Source: Pseudomonas sp. Irchel 3A7 (GTDB taxonomy: Bacteria; Pseudomonadota; Gammaproteobacteria; Pseudomonadales; Pseudomonadaceae). Taken from it: a DNA stretch of 64,000 bases. The stretch is taken from assembly GCF_900187565.1 (NCBI RefSeq), contig NZ_FYED01000017.1:123163-187162 (forward strand), read 5' to 3'. Both the position numbers and the translations under genes were made by a program. Positions 33,862 to 43,028 of the stretch are shown here, in pieces; position 1 is the first letter of the stretch; every line of letters begins with the position of its first letter. Below the pieces are notes generated by a model, which worked only from the letters and a program-made list of their open reading frames with translations, ran no database searches and had not been told where the DNA came from.

Positions 33862-34941
33862 ATGACCCGACTACTGCGCTACACCTTGCTGGGATTGCTG
33901 ATGGTCATCGGTCTGGCCGGCGTGATGATCTACAGCCTGACCTGGCGCCCCGAAGCCAGGGAAGTGCTGCCGGTCAGTTGCAGTACCCGGGCACCGTCCC
34001 TGGCGCCCGGCCAGGCGCTGAAGGTGATGACCTGGAACGTCCAGTACCTGTCGGGAAAGCGTTACGTATTCTGGAATGACCTGGCAGCCGGCGCCGACGA
34101 TGCCCCTACCCCCGAAGACATGGCCTTCAGCCTTGATGAAGTGGCACGGGTGATTCGCGACGAACAACCGGACGTGGTGCTGTTGCAGGAACTGGATGAC
34201 GGCGCCAAGGCCAGCGATTACCAGAACCAGCTCAAACTGCTGCTGGAACGGGTCGCCGATCTGTATCCCTGCAGCGTCCACGCCTTCGACTGGAAGGCTG
34301 ACTTCGTTCCCGATCCCCATATCTTCGGCAGCGTTGGCCGGCAACTGGCGACCTTGAGCCGTTATCAGATCGATCATGCCCAGCGCCTGCAATTACCGGT
34401 CGCCCCGAGCAATCTGATCAACCGCCAGTTTCAACCGAAAAACGCCTTGCTGGTCGCCTACCTGCCGTTGAGCGACGGCGGTCAACTGGCCGTGCTCAAC
34501 ACCCACCTGGACCGCGTGACGCAACCGGACGAGACACTGCAAACGCAGATTTCCGCCGTGGCCAAAGTCCTCGACAAGTTCGAAAGCCGCGGTACGCCCT
34601 GGCTGATCGGCGGCGATTTCAATCTGTTGCCGCTGGGGCAATACCAGCGCCTGCCCAGTGAGCAACGCACGCCCTACACCGCCGACAGCGCCTTGCACGC
34701 CCTGTGGGACAAATACCCGATGATCCCCACCAACAATGAAGCCAGCGGCATCGACCGCGCCCGCTGGCTGACCCACTACCCCAACGACCCGGGACTGAAC
34801 GGCCCGGACCGCACCGTTGATTACCTGTTTTACAGCCCCCGCATCAAACGTGTCGAGGCGATGGTCCGGCAGGACGATACGTTGCGTATTTCCGATCATT
34901 TGCCGGTCATTGCGCGGTTCTTGCTCCCCGCCACCCCTTGA
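33862..34941 (+). CDS. Membrane-anchored endonuclease/exonuclease/phosphatase family protein
   Basis: This 359-residue EEP-fold protein has an N-terminal membrane anchor (LLRYTLLGLLMVIGLAGVMI, about 4-23). The catalytic domain carries KVMTWNVQYLSG (metal Asn), VVLLQELDD (metal Glu), LNTHLDR (His), IGGDFNLLP (Asp/Asn) and the terminal SDHLPV (Asp-His). Members cleave phosphodiesters in nucleic acids, lipids or phosphoinositides; the target here is unknown. ATG 33862 begins the charged-then-hydrophobic anchor; an earlier ATG at 33823 is less plausible. Confidence 0.88.
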   Translation: MTRLLRYTLLGLLMVIGLAGVMIYSLTWRPEAREVLPVSCSTRAPSLAPGQALKVMTWNVQYLSGKRYVFWNDLAAGADDAPTPEDMAFSLDEVARVIRDEQPDVVLLQELDDGAKASDYQNQLKLLLERVADLYPCSVHAFDWKADFVPDPHIFGSVGRQLATLSRYQIDHAQRLQLPVAPSNLINRQFQPKNALLVAYLPLSDGGQLAVLNTHLDRVTQPDETLQTQISAVAKVLDKFESRGTPWLIGGDFNLLPLGQYQRLPSEQRTPYTADSALHALWDKYPMIPTNNEASGIDRARWLTHYPNDPGLNGPDRTVDYLFYSPRIKRVEAMVRQDDTLRISDHLPVIARFLLPATP

Positions 34942-34967
34942 TCCATGTTTCCAGGCGAATGCATAAC

Positions 34968-35058
34968 CTGTGGGAGCGAGCCTGCTCGCGAAAGCGGTAT
35001 GTCAGTCGGTATCAATGTTGAATGATCAACCGCATTCGCGAGCAGGCTCGCTCCCACA
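34968..35058. repeat. REPIN (REP pair)
   Basis: It has the same arms as the copy at 30678 and a nearly identical spacer (TATCAATGTTGAATGATCAA), between convergent genes. Confidence 0.92.
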
Positions 35059-35070
35059 GGGGTCACGCCT

Positions 35071-35496
35071 TCAGTTCGCCTGCCAATCATCCGGGATGAC
35101 AGCAATCACGTCGATTTCCATCAACCACTGAGGTTGCCCAAGCCCGGAAATCACCAGCCCCGTCGAGATCGGGAAAACACCTTTCAGCCACTTGCCCACG
35201 ACTTGATAGACCGGCTCGCGGTAACGCGGGTCAATGATGTAGGTCGTGGTTTTGACGATATGGGAAAGATCGCTGCCAGCCTCTTCCAGCAGTTGCTTGA
35301 CGTTCTTCATCGCCTGTTCGGCCTGGGCACCCGGATCGCCAAGCCCCACCAGGTTGCCTTCGAAATCGGTACCGATCTGGCCCCTGACATACACCGTGTT
35401 GCCCGCCCTTACGGCTTGGCAAAGATCATTGTCCAGAGACTGGTTGGGATAGGTGTCTTTGGTATTGAACATGCGAATTCGAGTATGAGTAGGCAT
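35071..35496 (-). CDS. RidA/YjgF-family protein
   Basis: This 141-residue Rid-family protein has AVRAGNTVYVRGQIGTDFEG, the conserved stretch EQAMKNVKQLLEEAGSDLSHIVKTTTY and a PISTGLVISGLGQPQWLMEID tail. It lacks the canonical arginine context of archetypal RidA at the C-terminus, so it belongs to one of the Rid1-7 subgroups. Rid proteins hydrolyse reactive enamine/imine intermediates, often next to amine-oxidising genes. Here it follows a flavin monooxygenase gene by 37 bases. The longer upstream frame is a shadow of that gene. Confidence 0.87.
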   Translation of the reverse strand: MPTHTRIRMFNTKDTYPNQSLDNDLCQAVRAGNTVYVRGQIGTDFEGNLVGLGDPGAQAEQAMKNVKQLLEEAGSDLSHIVKTTTYIIDPRYREPVYQVVGKWLKGVFPISTGLVISGLGQPQWLMEIDVIAVIPDDWQAN

Positions 35497-35533
35497 CTGC
35501 TGGCTCCCCTGAAGCTTGATTGATGATCGATTC

Positions 35534-36799
35534 TTAACGCTGCGACGGATCCCGGTATTCCAGGTATTGGCGCTGGGTCGCAATGTGGCCGGCGACATGT
35601 TTGGCGTCGTGCCAAACGCCCCAGATAAAGCTCGAGCCGCGACGGGACAGCCACGGCAGCCCCACGAAATAAACACCTGGCTCACTCGAGACACCGCGCT
35701 GATGACGTGGCTTGCCCTTAGCATCGAACGTGTCGACCTGCAGCCAGCTGTAATCGACGGCGTAGCCGGTGGCCCAAATGATCGAGGTGACTCCCGCCTC
35801 GGCCAAATCCAGCTCAAGGATCGGATGGGTGATGCAATCCGGGTCGGGCAGCATGAAGCGGGCTTCGGGTTCTTCCGGCAGATCAAGGCCATTGCGCGCT
35901 ACGTAGGCATCCGCCGCATCCAGCAGCGACAGGTAGTTCTCGTCTCCGGCAGCGACGTTTCGCGCCAGATCCTGCTGGAACGTCACCACGCCGTCGTTGA
36001 AGGATTGGGTCAGCCCCACCAGCGTGACGCCCTGCCTGGCGAGCGCACGGAAATCGACAGTCTGCCCGCCACGCGCACCGCTGACCGCAATGGTCACGTG
36101 CTCACGGCCTGGCTGCATGACCTCGGCATCCCAGAGCCCCAGAACCCCCAGCCACCAGCAGAAGTCACGGTTGCGATAGGCGCGAGGCGGACGGTCATGC
36201 TGGCCGACGGACAGGTAGACCTGTTTACCGGCACGCTGTAGCTCATCAGCGATCTGTACCCCGGAAGAGCCTGCTCCCACCACCAGAACCCCACCCTCCG
36301 GCAATTGCTGCGGATTGAAATACTGGGCCGAATGAATTTGCGTGATCCGCTCGTCTTTCGGGGCAATCGGTGGAATGACCGGACGCTGGAAAGGACCAGT
36401 CGCCGCCACCACGCGATTAGCCTCGATCACGCCTTCGGACGTTTCGATGGTGAAGCCGGGGCGATCGGCGTTGCGCACCACTTTTTTGACTTCGATACCG
36501 GTACGGATCGGCGCTTCGAACTTCTCGGCATAAGCTTCGAAATAGGCGGCAACGCGATCTTTTGAAGCAAAGGCATCGGGCTCAAGGTCTTCGAACGCCA
36601 ACCCGGGGAAGCGGTCATGCCAGACAGGACCGTTGGCAACCAGCGAATCCCAACGCCCGGTACGCCACGCCTCAGCAATGCGATTACGCTCCAGAACGAG
36701 GTGCGGAACACCGAGCTTGCTCAAGTGCTCACTCATGGCGACGCCAGCCTGGCCGGCCCCGACAACAAGCGTATCTACTTCGATTTTATTAACAGTCAT
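35534..36799 (-). CDS. Flavin-containing monooxygenase-like oxidoreductase
   Basis: This 421-residue protein has two dinucleotide folds: VDTLVVGAGQAGVAMSEHL (FAD, GxGxxG at 15-20) and VLVVGAGSSGVQIADEL (NAD(P)H, about 172-188), plus the ATG box IIWATGYAVDYSW near 350. This is the layout of FMO/CzcO-like monooxygenases that hydroxylate amines, sulfides or ketones. Together with the downstream RidA gene it probably acts on an amine in the polyamine-type cluster. The substrate is inferred from context only. Confidence 0.88.
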   Translation of the reverse strand: MTVNKIEVDTLVVGAGQAGVAMSEHLSKLGVPHLVLERNRIAEAWRTGRWDSLVANGPVWHDRFPGLAFEDLEPDAFASKDRVAAYFEAYAEKFEAPIRTGIEVKKVVRNADRPGFTIETSEGVIEANRVVAATGPFQRPVIPPIAPKDERITQIHSAQYFNPQQLPEGGVLVVGAGSSGVQIADELQRAGKQVYLSVGQHDRPPRAYRNRDFCWWLGVLGLWDAEVMQPGREHVTIAVSGARGGQTVDFRALARQGVTLVGLTQSFNDGVVTFQQDLARNVAAGDENYLSLLDAADAYVARNGLDLPEEPEARFMLPDPDCITHPILELDLAEAGVTSIIWATGYAVDYSWLQVDTFDAKGKPRHQRGVSSEPGVYFVGLPWLSRRGSSFIWGVWHDAKHVAGHIATQRQYLEYRDPSQR

Positions 36800-37009
36800 G
36801 CCTGTGCCCTTCAGTGAGGCGACTATGGCGCGCCAAGCCGCGACAGATCAGCCGTTTGTTATTGATTGAGTTCCGCTCTTGCGGCGTACTTTTATTGTGT
36901 TCGGTTAATGCAAACAGCGAAAATATGATTTTTGTCGTTGTTGCCCAGTAAAAAACTAACTAACGACCCAGCTCTTTACTTGTTCTATTTAATAGTTATT
37001 AACGCAAAC

Positions 37010-37099
37010 CTGTGGGAGCGAGCCTGCTCGCGAAAGCAGTGCATCAGTCGACATCAATGTTGAATGATCAACCGCATTCGCGAGCAGGCTCGCTCCCAA
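37010..37099. repeat. REPIN (REP pair)
   Basis: CTGTGGGAGCGAGCCTGCTC with a spacer nearly identical to the 34968 copy. The right arm ends CTCCCAAAG, with one base lost from the usual CCCACAG. The rest of 36800-37009 is A+T rich with no feature I can support. Confidence 0.9.
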
Positions 37100-37109
37100 A
37101 GTTATTTGT

Positions 37110-38492
37110 TTAAAGCACGCCGATTTCTTGGGCCGTTCTATCAACAGCAATTTTGGTCTTGGCGATAAGTTCGTCGATTTCACCGCGCGTCGCGATCAGT
37201 GCCGGCGCCATGATCATGCGGCCCAGCGTCGAACGGATGATCACGCCCTCTTCAAAACCGATCGTGCGGCAGCGCCAGGCGATGTCACCTTCGTTGGCAA
37301 AGCGCTTGCGCGTCGCCTTGTCTTGCGCAAACTGCAACGCCGCCACCAACCCGACACCCTGGATCTCCCCCACCAACGGGTGGTGGCCGAATACTTCGCG
37401 CAGGCACTGCTGCAGATACGGGCCGGTGTCGTTCTTCACCTGGGTGACAACCCCCTCATCGCGCAATGCCGTGAGGTTGGCGATAGCCACTGCGGCCGCC
37501 ACCGGGTGACCGGAGTAAGTCAGGCCGTGGGCAAACACACCGCCCTGCTCCACCAGCACTTCGGCCATGCGTCGGCTCAGAATCAGGCCACCCATGGGGA
37601 TGTAGCCCGAGGTCAGGCCCTTGGCGATGGACAGGGTGTCCGGCTCGAAATCGAAGTGTTGGTGGGCAAACCACTCACCGGTACGCCCGAAGCCACCGAT
37701 CACCTCGTCAGCACACAGCAGAACGTCGTACTGGCGGCAGATGCGCTGGATTTCCGGCCAGTAGCTTTCCGGCGGGAAAATCATGCCGCCAGCGCCCTGG
37801 AAGGGTTCGGCGATAAAGGCAGCGACGTTCTCGGCGCCCAGTTCGAGAATCTTCGTTTCCAGTTGCCGGGCTGCACGCAGGCCGAACTCCGCCGGGGTCA
37901 GATCACCCTCATGGGCGAACCAGTAGGGTTCATCGATGTGCGCGACATCGGGAATCACCCCGCCCATTTCGTGCATGAACTTCATGCCGCCCAGCGCGCT
38001 GGCGCCCAGGGTGGAGCCGTGATAACCGTTCCAGCGCCCGATCATGACCTTCTTCTGCGGCTTGCCGAGAATCTGCCAGTAACGGCGCACCGTACGAATC
38101 AGCACCTCGTTGGCTTCGGAACCGGAGTTGGTGTAGATCGCGTGGCTGTAGTGCTTGGGCAGCAGGCTGAACAGCAGTTCCGACAACTCGACCACCGCCG
38201 GGTGAGTGGTGTGGAAGAACATGTTGTAGTACGGCAACTGCTCCAGCTGGCGAGTCGCCGCGGCGGCCAGATCCTTGCGTCCATAACCGAGGTTGGTGCA
38301 CCACAAGCCCGACATGCCATCGAGGTAGCGATTGCCGTCGTTGTCCCACAGATGCAGACGCTCACCACCGACGATGACGCGAGGGCCTTCGGCATTCAGC
38401 GCTTTCTGATCAAGGAATGCGTGAATGTGGTGTGCGGCGTCGCTCGCTTGATAGTCCCTGGTTTCACGCTGGGGTTTGTAGTCTGTTGTCAT
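37110..38492 (-). CDS. Class III aminotransferase, putrescine:pyruvate type
   Basis: This 460-residue PLP enzyme of the omega-aminotransferase family has ALNAEGPRVIVGGERLHLWD at the N-terminus, GYHGSTLGASALGG, DEVIGGFGRTG (PLP-phosphate region) and the Schiff-base lysine in SIAKGLTSGYIPMGG. It closely resembles SpuC-type putrescine/cadaverine:pyruvate transaminases. In this cluster it would convert a diamine to an aminoaldehyde, which the aldehyde dehydrogenase gene product then oxidises. It follows the APC permease by 28 bases in the same operon. A true SpuC may also lie elsewhere in the genome. Confidence 0.88.
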   Translation of the reverse strand: MTTDYKPQRETRDYQASDAAHHIHAFLDQKALNAEGPRVIVGGERLHLWDNDGNRYLDGMSGLWCTNLGYGRKDLAAAATRQLEQLPYYNMFFHTTHPAVVELSELLFSLLPKHYSHAIYTNSGSEANEVLIRTVRRYWQILGKPQKKVMIGRWNGYHGSTLGASALGGMKFMHEMGGVIPDVAHIDEPYWFAHEGDLTPAEFGLRAARQLETKILELGAENVAAFIAEPFQGAGGMIFPPESYWPEIQRICRQYDVLLCADEVIGGFGRTGEWFAHQHFDFEPDTLSIAKGLTSGYIPMGGLILSRRMAEVLVEQGGVFAHGLTYSGHPVAAAVAIANLTALRDEGVVTQVKNDTGPYLQQCLREVFGHHPLVGEIQGVGLVAALQFAQDKATRKRFANEGDIAWRCRTIGFEEGVIIRSTLGRMIMAPALIATRGEIDELIAKTKIAVDRTAQEIGVL

Positions 38493-38520
38493 CTCTTGTT
38501 CTCCTCAATTGAATAAAGGT

Positions 38521-39966
38521 TCAGTTCCCGGACACCGTAGTGAGCGGTGCCACACCAGGCGCATCGTTGCCCTGCGATGTGTGTTGAATGAGGGGTTCCG
38601 GGGTAAACAGCGGCTTGCGCATCACGAATTTGACCCATAGCACGGCAATCACCGATATCACGCCCAGCACCACACCCGCACAACCAAAAATGCGCGCGGT
38701 CATCTCCGGTGCCGGAGAGACGTGATAGATAGCGAACAGCATGCCGACGATGCCGATGACTTGTGGCCATGGATAAAACGGTGAACGGAATGGACGTGCC
38801 AGATGGGGATAGCGCCGGCGCAAGGCGATCACATCGATGTGAACAATGATGTAGGCCAGCAGCCAGGCAAGCGCGGCAGCCAACAGCAGCAGGCTGATCG
38901 CCGCAGAGTCGTGTCCCAGGATCAGGATCGGCAGACCGGTGATCGCCGCGACGAACAGCACTGCCACCCAAGGTGTACGGCCGCGCTTTGTGAGTTGTTT
39001 GAACTGCGGGAAGGCCTGGCCGTTTTGCGCCATGCCGTAGAGCATGCGCGGCAAGGCGGCCAGGGACGAATTCACCGTACTACAAGTCGCGGTGATGGCG
39101 GCAATGACCAGAAATAGCTTGCCTGCCTCACCGAAAACGGTGGTTGCGAGCAGATAGTGCGGCAGCGCATCGCTGGCCAGCTGTTCACGCGGGATACACA
39201 GCAATGCACCCAGGCAATACAGAGCGATCACGCCGAAGATCACGGTCAAACCGATGGTCATGGCGCGTGGAATGTTGCGCTCGGGGTTGCGCGTCTCTTC
39301 CACCAGCGGGCAGACAAACTCGGCCCCGACAAATCCCCAGACGGCCATGGCAGCCAGGGTGATGGCGCCGAACTCCAGCGGGTTCCAGCCCTGATCGAGC
39401 GGCAGCTGGAAATCGGCCTGGCCGTTACTCAATGACGCAAGCCCCATGGCGACGAGGACCACGACCATGACCAGCGCCAGGACGTTCTGTAGCTTGGCGA
39501 ACACATCGATGCCGAACAGGTTCAGCACAGTGAACAGCCCCAGCACGCCATAGGCCACCAGCATGTGCGGAAGGACACCGGGGTAAACCTTGCTGATCAC
39601 CAGGTCCAGCAGGAGCAGTTCGGCGGAGAGCGCAAACATGGCAACCACCATGTAGCCCGAAAAAGTCGCCAGGATCGCCGGAAAATGCCCGATCGCCACT
39701 TCCGTGTAACTGCTGAGGCTGCCCGCCCTGGGAATCATCAAGGCCAGCTCGGAAAACGACCAGGCATAGGTCAGCGCAAGCACATAGGCGATGGCCAGCG
39801 GAATGATGAAACCGAAACCGGCGATGCCCGCACCTTGCAGCATCAGCACCATGACGCCCTGGGACACCACGACGCCTATCGCAACAGCCAGCAAGGAGCC
39901 CAGCCCCAGGACACGACGCAATCCGCCGGAATTGCCAAGGATGGCGGCGGATGTGTTTGAACTCAT
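38521..39966 (-). CDS. APC-family amino acid/polyamine permease
   Basis: This 481-residue inner-membrane protein has 12 predicted helices and APC signatures: GSLLAVAIGVVVSQGVMVL in helix 1, GFGFIIPLAIAYVLALTYAW, and the MAVWGFVGAEFVCPLVEETRNP segment of helix 6 and its following loop. It is likely to import an amine or amino acid used by the neighbouring transaminase. It lies between the transaminase and the periplasmic binding-protein gene, all read leftward. Exact substrate unknown. Confidence 0.88.
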   Translation of the reverse strand: MSSNTSAAILGNSGGLRRVLGLGSLLAVAIGVVVSQGVMVLMLQGAGIAGFGFIIPLAIAYVLALTYAWSFSELALMIPRAGSLSSYTEVAIGHFPAILATFSGYMVVAMFALSAELLLLDLVISKVYPGVLPHMLVAYGVLGLFTVLNLFGIDVFAKLQNVLALVMVVVLVAMGLASLSNGQADFQLPLDQGWNPLEFGAITLAAMAVWGFVGAEFVCPLVEETRNPERNIPRAMTIGLTVIFGVIALYCLGALLCIPREQLASDALPHYLLATTVFGEAGKLFLVIAAITATCSTVNSSLAALPRMLYGMAQNGQAFPQFKQLTKRGRTPWVAVLFVAAITGLPILILGHDSAAISLLLLAAALAWLLAYIIVHIDVIALRRRYPHLARPFRSPFYPWPQVIGIVGMLFAIYHVSPAPEMTARIFGCAGVVLGVISVIAVLWVKFVMRKPLFTPEPLIQHTSQGNDAPGVAPLTTVSGN

Positions 39967-40058
39967 GACAATCTCCCCGTGTTTTTGTTGTTGATCGCCT
40001 CCACGCGGGAGGCAGGGATGAATGAGCGAGGCCCCGGTTTCCCGGCAGCCTCACGTTT

Positions 40059-40094
40059 CGCCCATCGCGTCTCATCCTGGAATCGCGATGGGCG
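40059..40094. terminator. Long hairpin after the binding-protein gene
   Basis: A perfect 11-bp inverted repeat CGCCCATCGCG/CGCGATGGGCG with a 14-base loop starts 12 bases past the binding-protein stop (minus strand). There is no T-run, so it may act as an RNA-stabilising or processing structure, lowering permease output relative to the binding protein, rather than a strict terminator. Confidence 0.5.
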
Positions 40095-40105
40095 ACCCGA
40101 ACGGC

Positions 40106-41161
40106 TTAGCGGGCCGCCCAGGCGTTGAAGCGTTCCTCCAGCTCTTCGCCGTGATCGACCCAGAAGGTGGCATCCACCAGTTGCCCCTCGGCCAGATTGG
40201 CCTGGGCCGTGGGCAGCTGGGACAGCGTGTCGGCCGGCAGCTGCGCCAGCACGTCCTTGCGGATCGGGCCGTAGGGAATCTGCGTGGAGAAGGACTTCTG
40301 GCCGCTCGCCTGGCTGGCGAACACAATGAAGCGCTCGGCAAGCGCCTTGTTCGGGCTGCCGCGAACGATGGCCCAGTGATCAGGATCGTAAAGGTGGCCG
40401 TTCCATGAAATGGCGAGTTTCGAGCCTTCCTTTTGTGCGACTGCGATACGGCCGTTGTAGGCGGCCGACATGACGACGTCGCCCGCCGTTAGCCATTGAG
40501 GGGGTTGGGCACCGGCTTCCCACCACTGAATCGAAGGCTTGATCTGGTCAAGCTTGTGAAACGCCCGATCCACCCCTTCCTTGGTCCCCAGCACTTTGTA
40601 GAGGTCAGCTTGTTTGACGCCATCGGCGAGCAGCGCCACTTCCAGTGTGTATTTGGCGCCCTTGCGCAAGCCGCGCTTGCCTGGAAACTGCTGCAGATTC
40701 CACATGTCTGCCCAGGAGGTCGGCGTCGCGGCAACCTTGCCTGAGTTGTAGGCGAGCACCATCGACCAGACGTAACTGGCCACACCGCACTCGCTGACCG
40801 CGCCAGGCAAGTAGTTGCCCGCTTCGCCGATCAGTCCCGGGTCCAGCCGCTCGAACAAACCCTCTTCGCAGCCGCGCAGGAGCTCGGGGCTTTCAACTTC
40901 GACAACGTCCCAACTGACCTGGCCCACATCCACCATGGCCTTCACTTTGGAAAGTTCGCCGCTGTACTCGCCGACTACAACTTTGCCAGCACCGCTTTTT
41001 TCAAAGGGTTTGAAGTAAGCACCCTCTTGCGCGGCCTTTGTCGCGCCACCAAACGAAATAACCGTAAGACTTTCCGAATGGGCGGCGAGTGGCACAGTGA
41101 ATATAATTAACGCGGTTAAACCCGCGACCGCTGTAACGCTCGAAGACGAATATCTGAACAT
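40106..41161 (-). CDS. Periplasmic polyamine-type ABC substrate-binding protein
   Basis: This 351-residue PotD/PotF-like protein has a signal peptide (cleavage near residue 30, PLAAHSES) and the family elements SLTVISFGGATKAAQEGAYF, KVVVGEYSGELSKVKAMV, WDVVEVESPELLRG and YNGRIAVAQ. No ABC permease or ATPase genes accompany it here, so it must either borrow a transporter from elsewhere or serve as an orphan sensor. It is the first visible gene of the permease/transaminase run. Confidence 0.88.
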   Translation of the reverse strand: MFRYSSSSVTAVAGLTALIIFTVPLAAHSESLTVISFGGATKAAQEGAYFKPFEKSGAGKVVVGEYSGELSKVKAMVDVGQVSWDVVEVESPELLRGCEEGLFERLDPGLIGEAGNYLPGAVSECGVASYVWSMVLAYNSGKVAATPTSWADMWNLQQFPGKRGLRKGAKYTLEVALLADGVKQADLYKVLGTKEGVDRAFHKLDQIKPSIQWWEAGAQPPQWLTAGDVVMSAAYNGRIAVAQKEGSKLAISWNGHLYDPDHWAIVRGSPNKALAERFIVFASQASGQKSFSTQIPYGPIRKDVLAQLPADTLSQLPTAQANLAEGQLVDATFWVDHGEELEERFNAWAAR

Positions 41162-41293
41162 AGAAGCTCCCTCACTTTTTAATTGTGATTAGTTACTGAG
41201 GCAGTCACGACCACGCGGCCGTAAACACGCGCATAACCAGCCGCGCGAGGACATCTTTTTATTGTTAATTCGTAATCAAACTATCAAGTCAGC

Positions 41294-42784
41294 TCAACGC
41301 AATTGAAACCAGGTTGTTTTCAGCTGGGTATATTTATCGAACGAGTGCAGCGACAGGTCACGGCCGAAACCCGACTGTTTGCCACCCCCGAACGGCACGG
41401 TCACATCCAGGGCATCCACGGTATTGACCGACACAGTGCCCGCCTTCAGAGCGCGAGCGACGCGATGCGCGCGATTCAGATCATCGCTCCATACCGAAGC
41501 GGCGAGCCCATAGATGCTGTCGTTGGCCAGTTGCACCGCCTGCTCTTCGGTGTCGAAGGTGGAAATCGCCAGCACCGGCCCGAACACCTCTTCACGTGAC
41601 AGGTGCGAATCGTGGGGGACGTCGGAAAAAATCGTCGGCTCGATGAAATTGTCGGAGCCATTGAAGCTCAAGCGACGACCGCCAGTCAGCAGCCTCGCCC
41701 CGTCTTCCCTGGCGCGCTCGATAAAGCTCATCACACGCGAGGCCTGGCCCGCATCAACGATGGCGCCCGCCGGGCTCGCAGGGTCCAGTGGATCGCCAGG
41801 CATCCACCCTTTGGCTTTTTCCAGAAGCCGCTCGATAAACTCATCCTTGATCGAACGCTGCACATAAAGGCGAGAGTTGGCCGAGCAGACTTCCCCCTGA
41901 TTGAAGAAGATGCCGAATGCGGCTTTCTCTGCCGCGAGGTCCAGATCCTGGCAATCGTCGAACACCAGGCTCGGGCTCTTGCCGCCACACTCGAGCCAGA
42001 CCTGCTTGAGGTTCGATTGCGCCGAGTACTGCATGAAGTATTTGCCCACCTGGGTCGAACCGGTAAACACCAGGCAATCGACATCAGGGTGCAGGCCCAG
42101 CGCCTTGCCGGCGGACTCACCCAGCCCGGGCAGCACATTCAGCACGCCTGGCGGCAAACCGGCTTCCAGGGCCAACTCCGCCAGACGCAATGCCGAAAAG
42201 GGTGATTGCTCGGCAGGCTTGAGTACCACGCTATTGCCGGCAGCCAAGGCCGGCGCCAGCTTCCAGGCGGCCATGTCGAGCGGGAAGTTCCACGGCACGA
42301 CCGCCGCGACGACACCCAGTGCTTCACGGGTGATGGTCGCCAACGCCGATGACGCGGTGGGCGCGACCTGGTCGTACAGCTTGTCCAGCGACTCGCCATA
42401 CCAGGCCAATACATGGGCGGCGCCCGGGACGTCGATGTTGTAGGCATCCATCACCGGCTTGCCCATGTTGAGCGAATCCAGCAGCGCCAGCTCTTCACGG
42501 TGCGCAAGAACAAGTTCAGACAGACGCAGCATCACCCGCTTGCGCTCGACCGGCGCCATGCGTGCCCAAGGTCCTTCGTTGAAGGCCCGGCGCGCACTGC
42601 GAACCGCCAGCTCCACTTCCACTTCGCCACAGGCAGCGACACGGGCCAGCAACTGATTGGTCGCAGGGTTGATGGAATCGAATGTTGCGCCTGAAGAGGC
42701 AGCTACCTGCCGGCCATCGATCAAGGCTTTGTCTGAGAAAGTTTGCCGGGCAGCTCTTTGCTGCCAATAGTCGAGGTCGAACAC
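41294..42784 (-). CDS. NAD-dependent aldehyde dehydrogenase, PuuC type
   Basis: This 496-residue ALDH has FDLDYWQQRA at the start, VVPWNFPLDMAAWKLAPAL (cofactor site), ECGGKSPSLV with the catalytic base Glu, and the nucleophile in FFNQGEVCSANSRLYV. The C-terminal dimer region ends FDKYTQLKTTWFQL. It matches the gamma-glutamyl-gamma-aminobutyraldehyde/aminobutyraldehyde dehydrogenase group. It would take the aldehyde made by the transaminase to the acid. The start is GTG 42784 with GGGAG upstream. The leader contains a 13-base tandem repeat (42812-42836). Confidence 0.9.
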   Translation of the reverse strand: MFDLDYWQQRAARQTFSDKALIDGRQVAASSGATFDSINPATNQLLARVAACGEVEVELAVRSARRAFNEGPWARMAPVERKRVMLRLSELVLAHREELALLDSLNMGKPVMDAYNIDVPGAAHVLAWYGESLDKLYDQVAPTASSALATITREALGVVAAVVPWNFPLDMAAWKLAPALAAGNSVVLKPAEQSPFSALRLAELALEAGLPPGVLNVLPGLGESAGKALGLHPDVDCLVFTGSTQVGKYFMQYSAQSNLKQVWLECGGKSPSLVFDDCQDLDLAAEKAAFGIFFNQGEVCSANSRLYVQRSIKDEFIERLLEKAKGWMPGDPLDPASPAGAIVDAGQASRVMSFIERAREDGARLLTGGRRLSFNGSDNFIEPTIFSDVPHDSHLSREEVFGPVLAISTFDTEEQAVQLANDSIYGLAASVWSDDLNRAHRVARALKAGTVSVNTVDALDVTVPFGGGKQSGFGRDLSLHSFDKYTQLKTTWFQLR

Positions 42785-42811
42785 GCTACGCTCCCTTTAC
42801 GACCGCCAGGG

Positions 42812-42836
42812 TGGTCGGGGTAGTTGGTCGGGGTAG
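42812..42836. repeat. Short tandem repeat in the ALDH/LysR intergenic region
   Basis: TGGTCGGGGTAG occurs twice with a one-base gap (12-base copies at 42812 and 42825). It could be a direct-repeat binding site for the divergent LysR regulator or a slippage product. Confidence 0.5.
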
Positions 42837-43028
42837 ATATCAGTGGTTGGAGAGATAGTGCGTCAACCGTGCCCAGAGGAAAATTATTAAAAATATGCTC
42901 CGGGTATAAGAAAAAACTGGGCAAGCGCTGGACCAGCCCGGAACCGTCATAGGGTAAGGTTCAGTCAAGCATTCGCGCGACAGGAGCCATCCCGGCTCTC
43001 ACCGCAAGCAGAGCAAAAAGAGGTGCGT

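Noticed and set aside
30678..37099. Regularly repeated palindromes that might suggest a CRISPR array
   Set aside because: They are isolated intergenic REPINs kilobases apart, not direct repeats with unique spacers, and no cas genes are present.
37128..38516. Open frame of 462 codons on the plus strand
   Set aside because: Antisense to the class III transaminase with complete PLP motifs.
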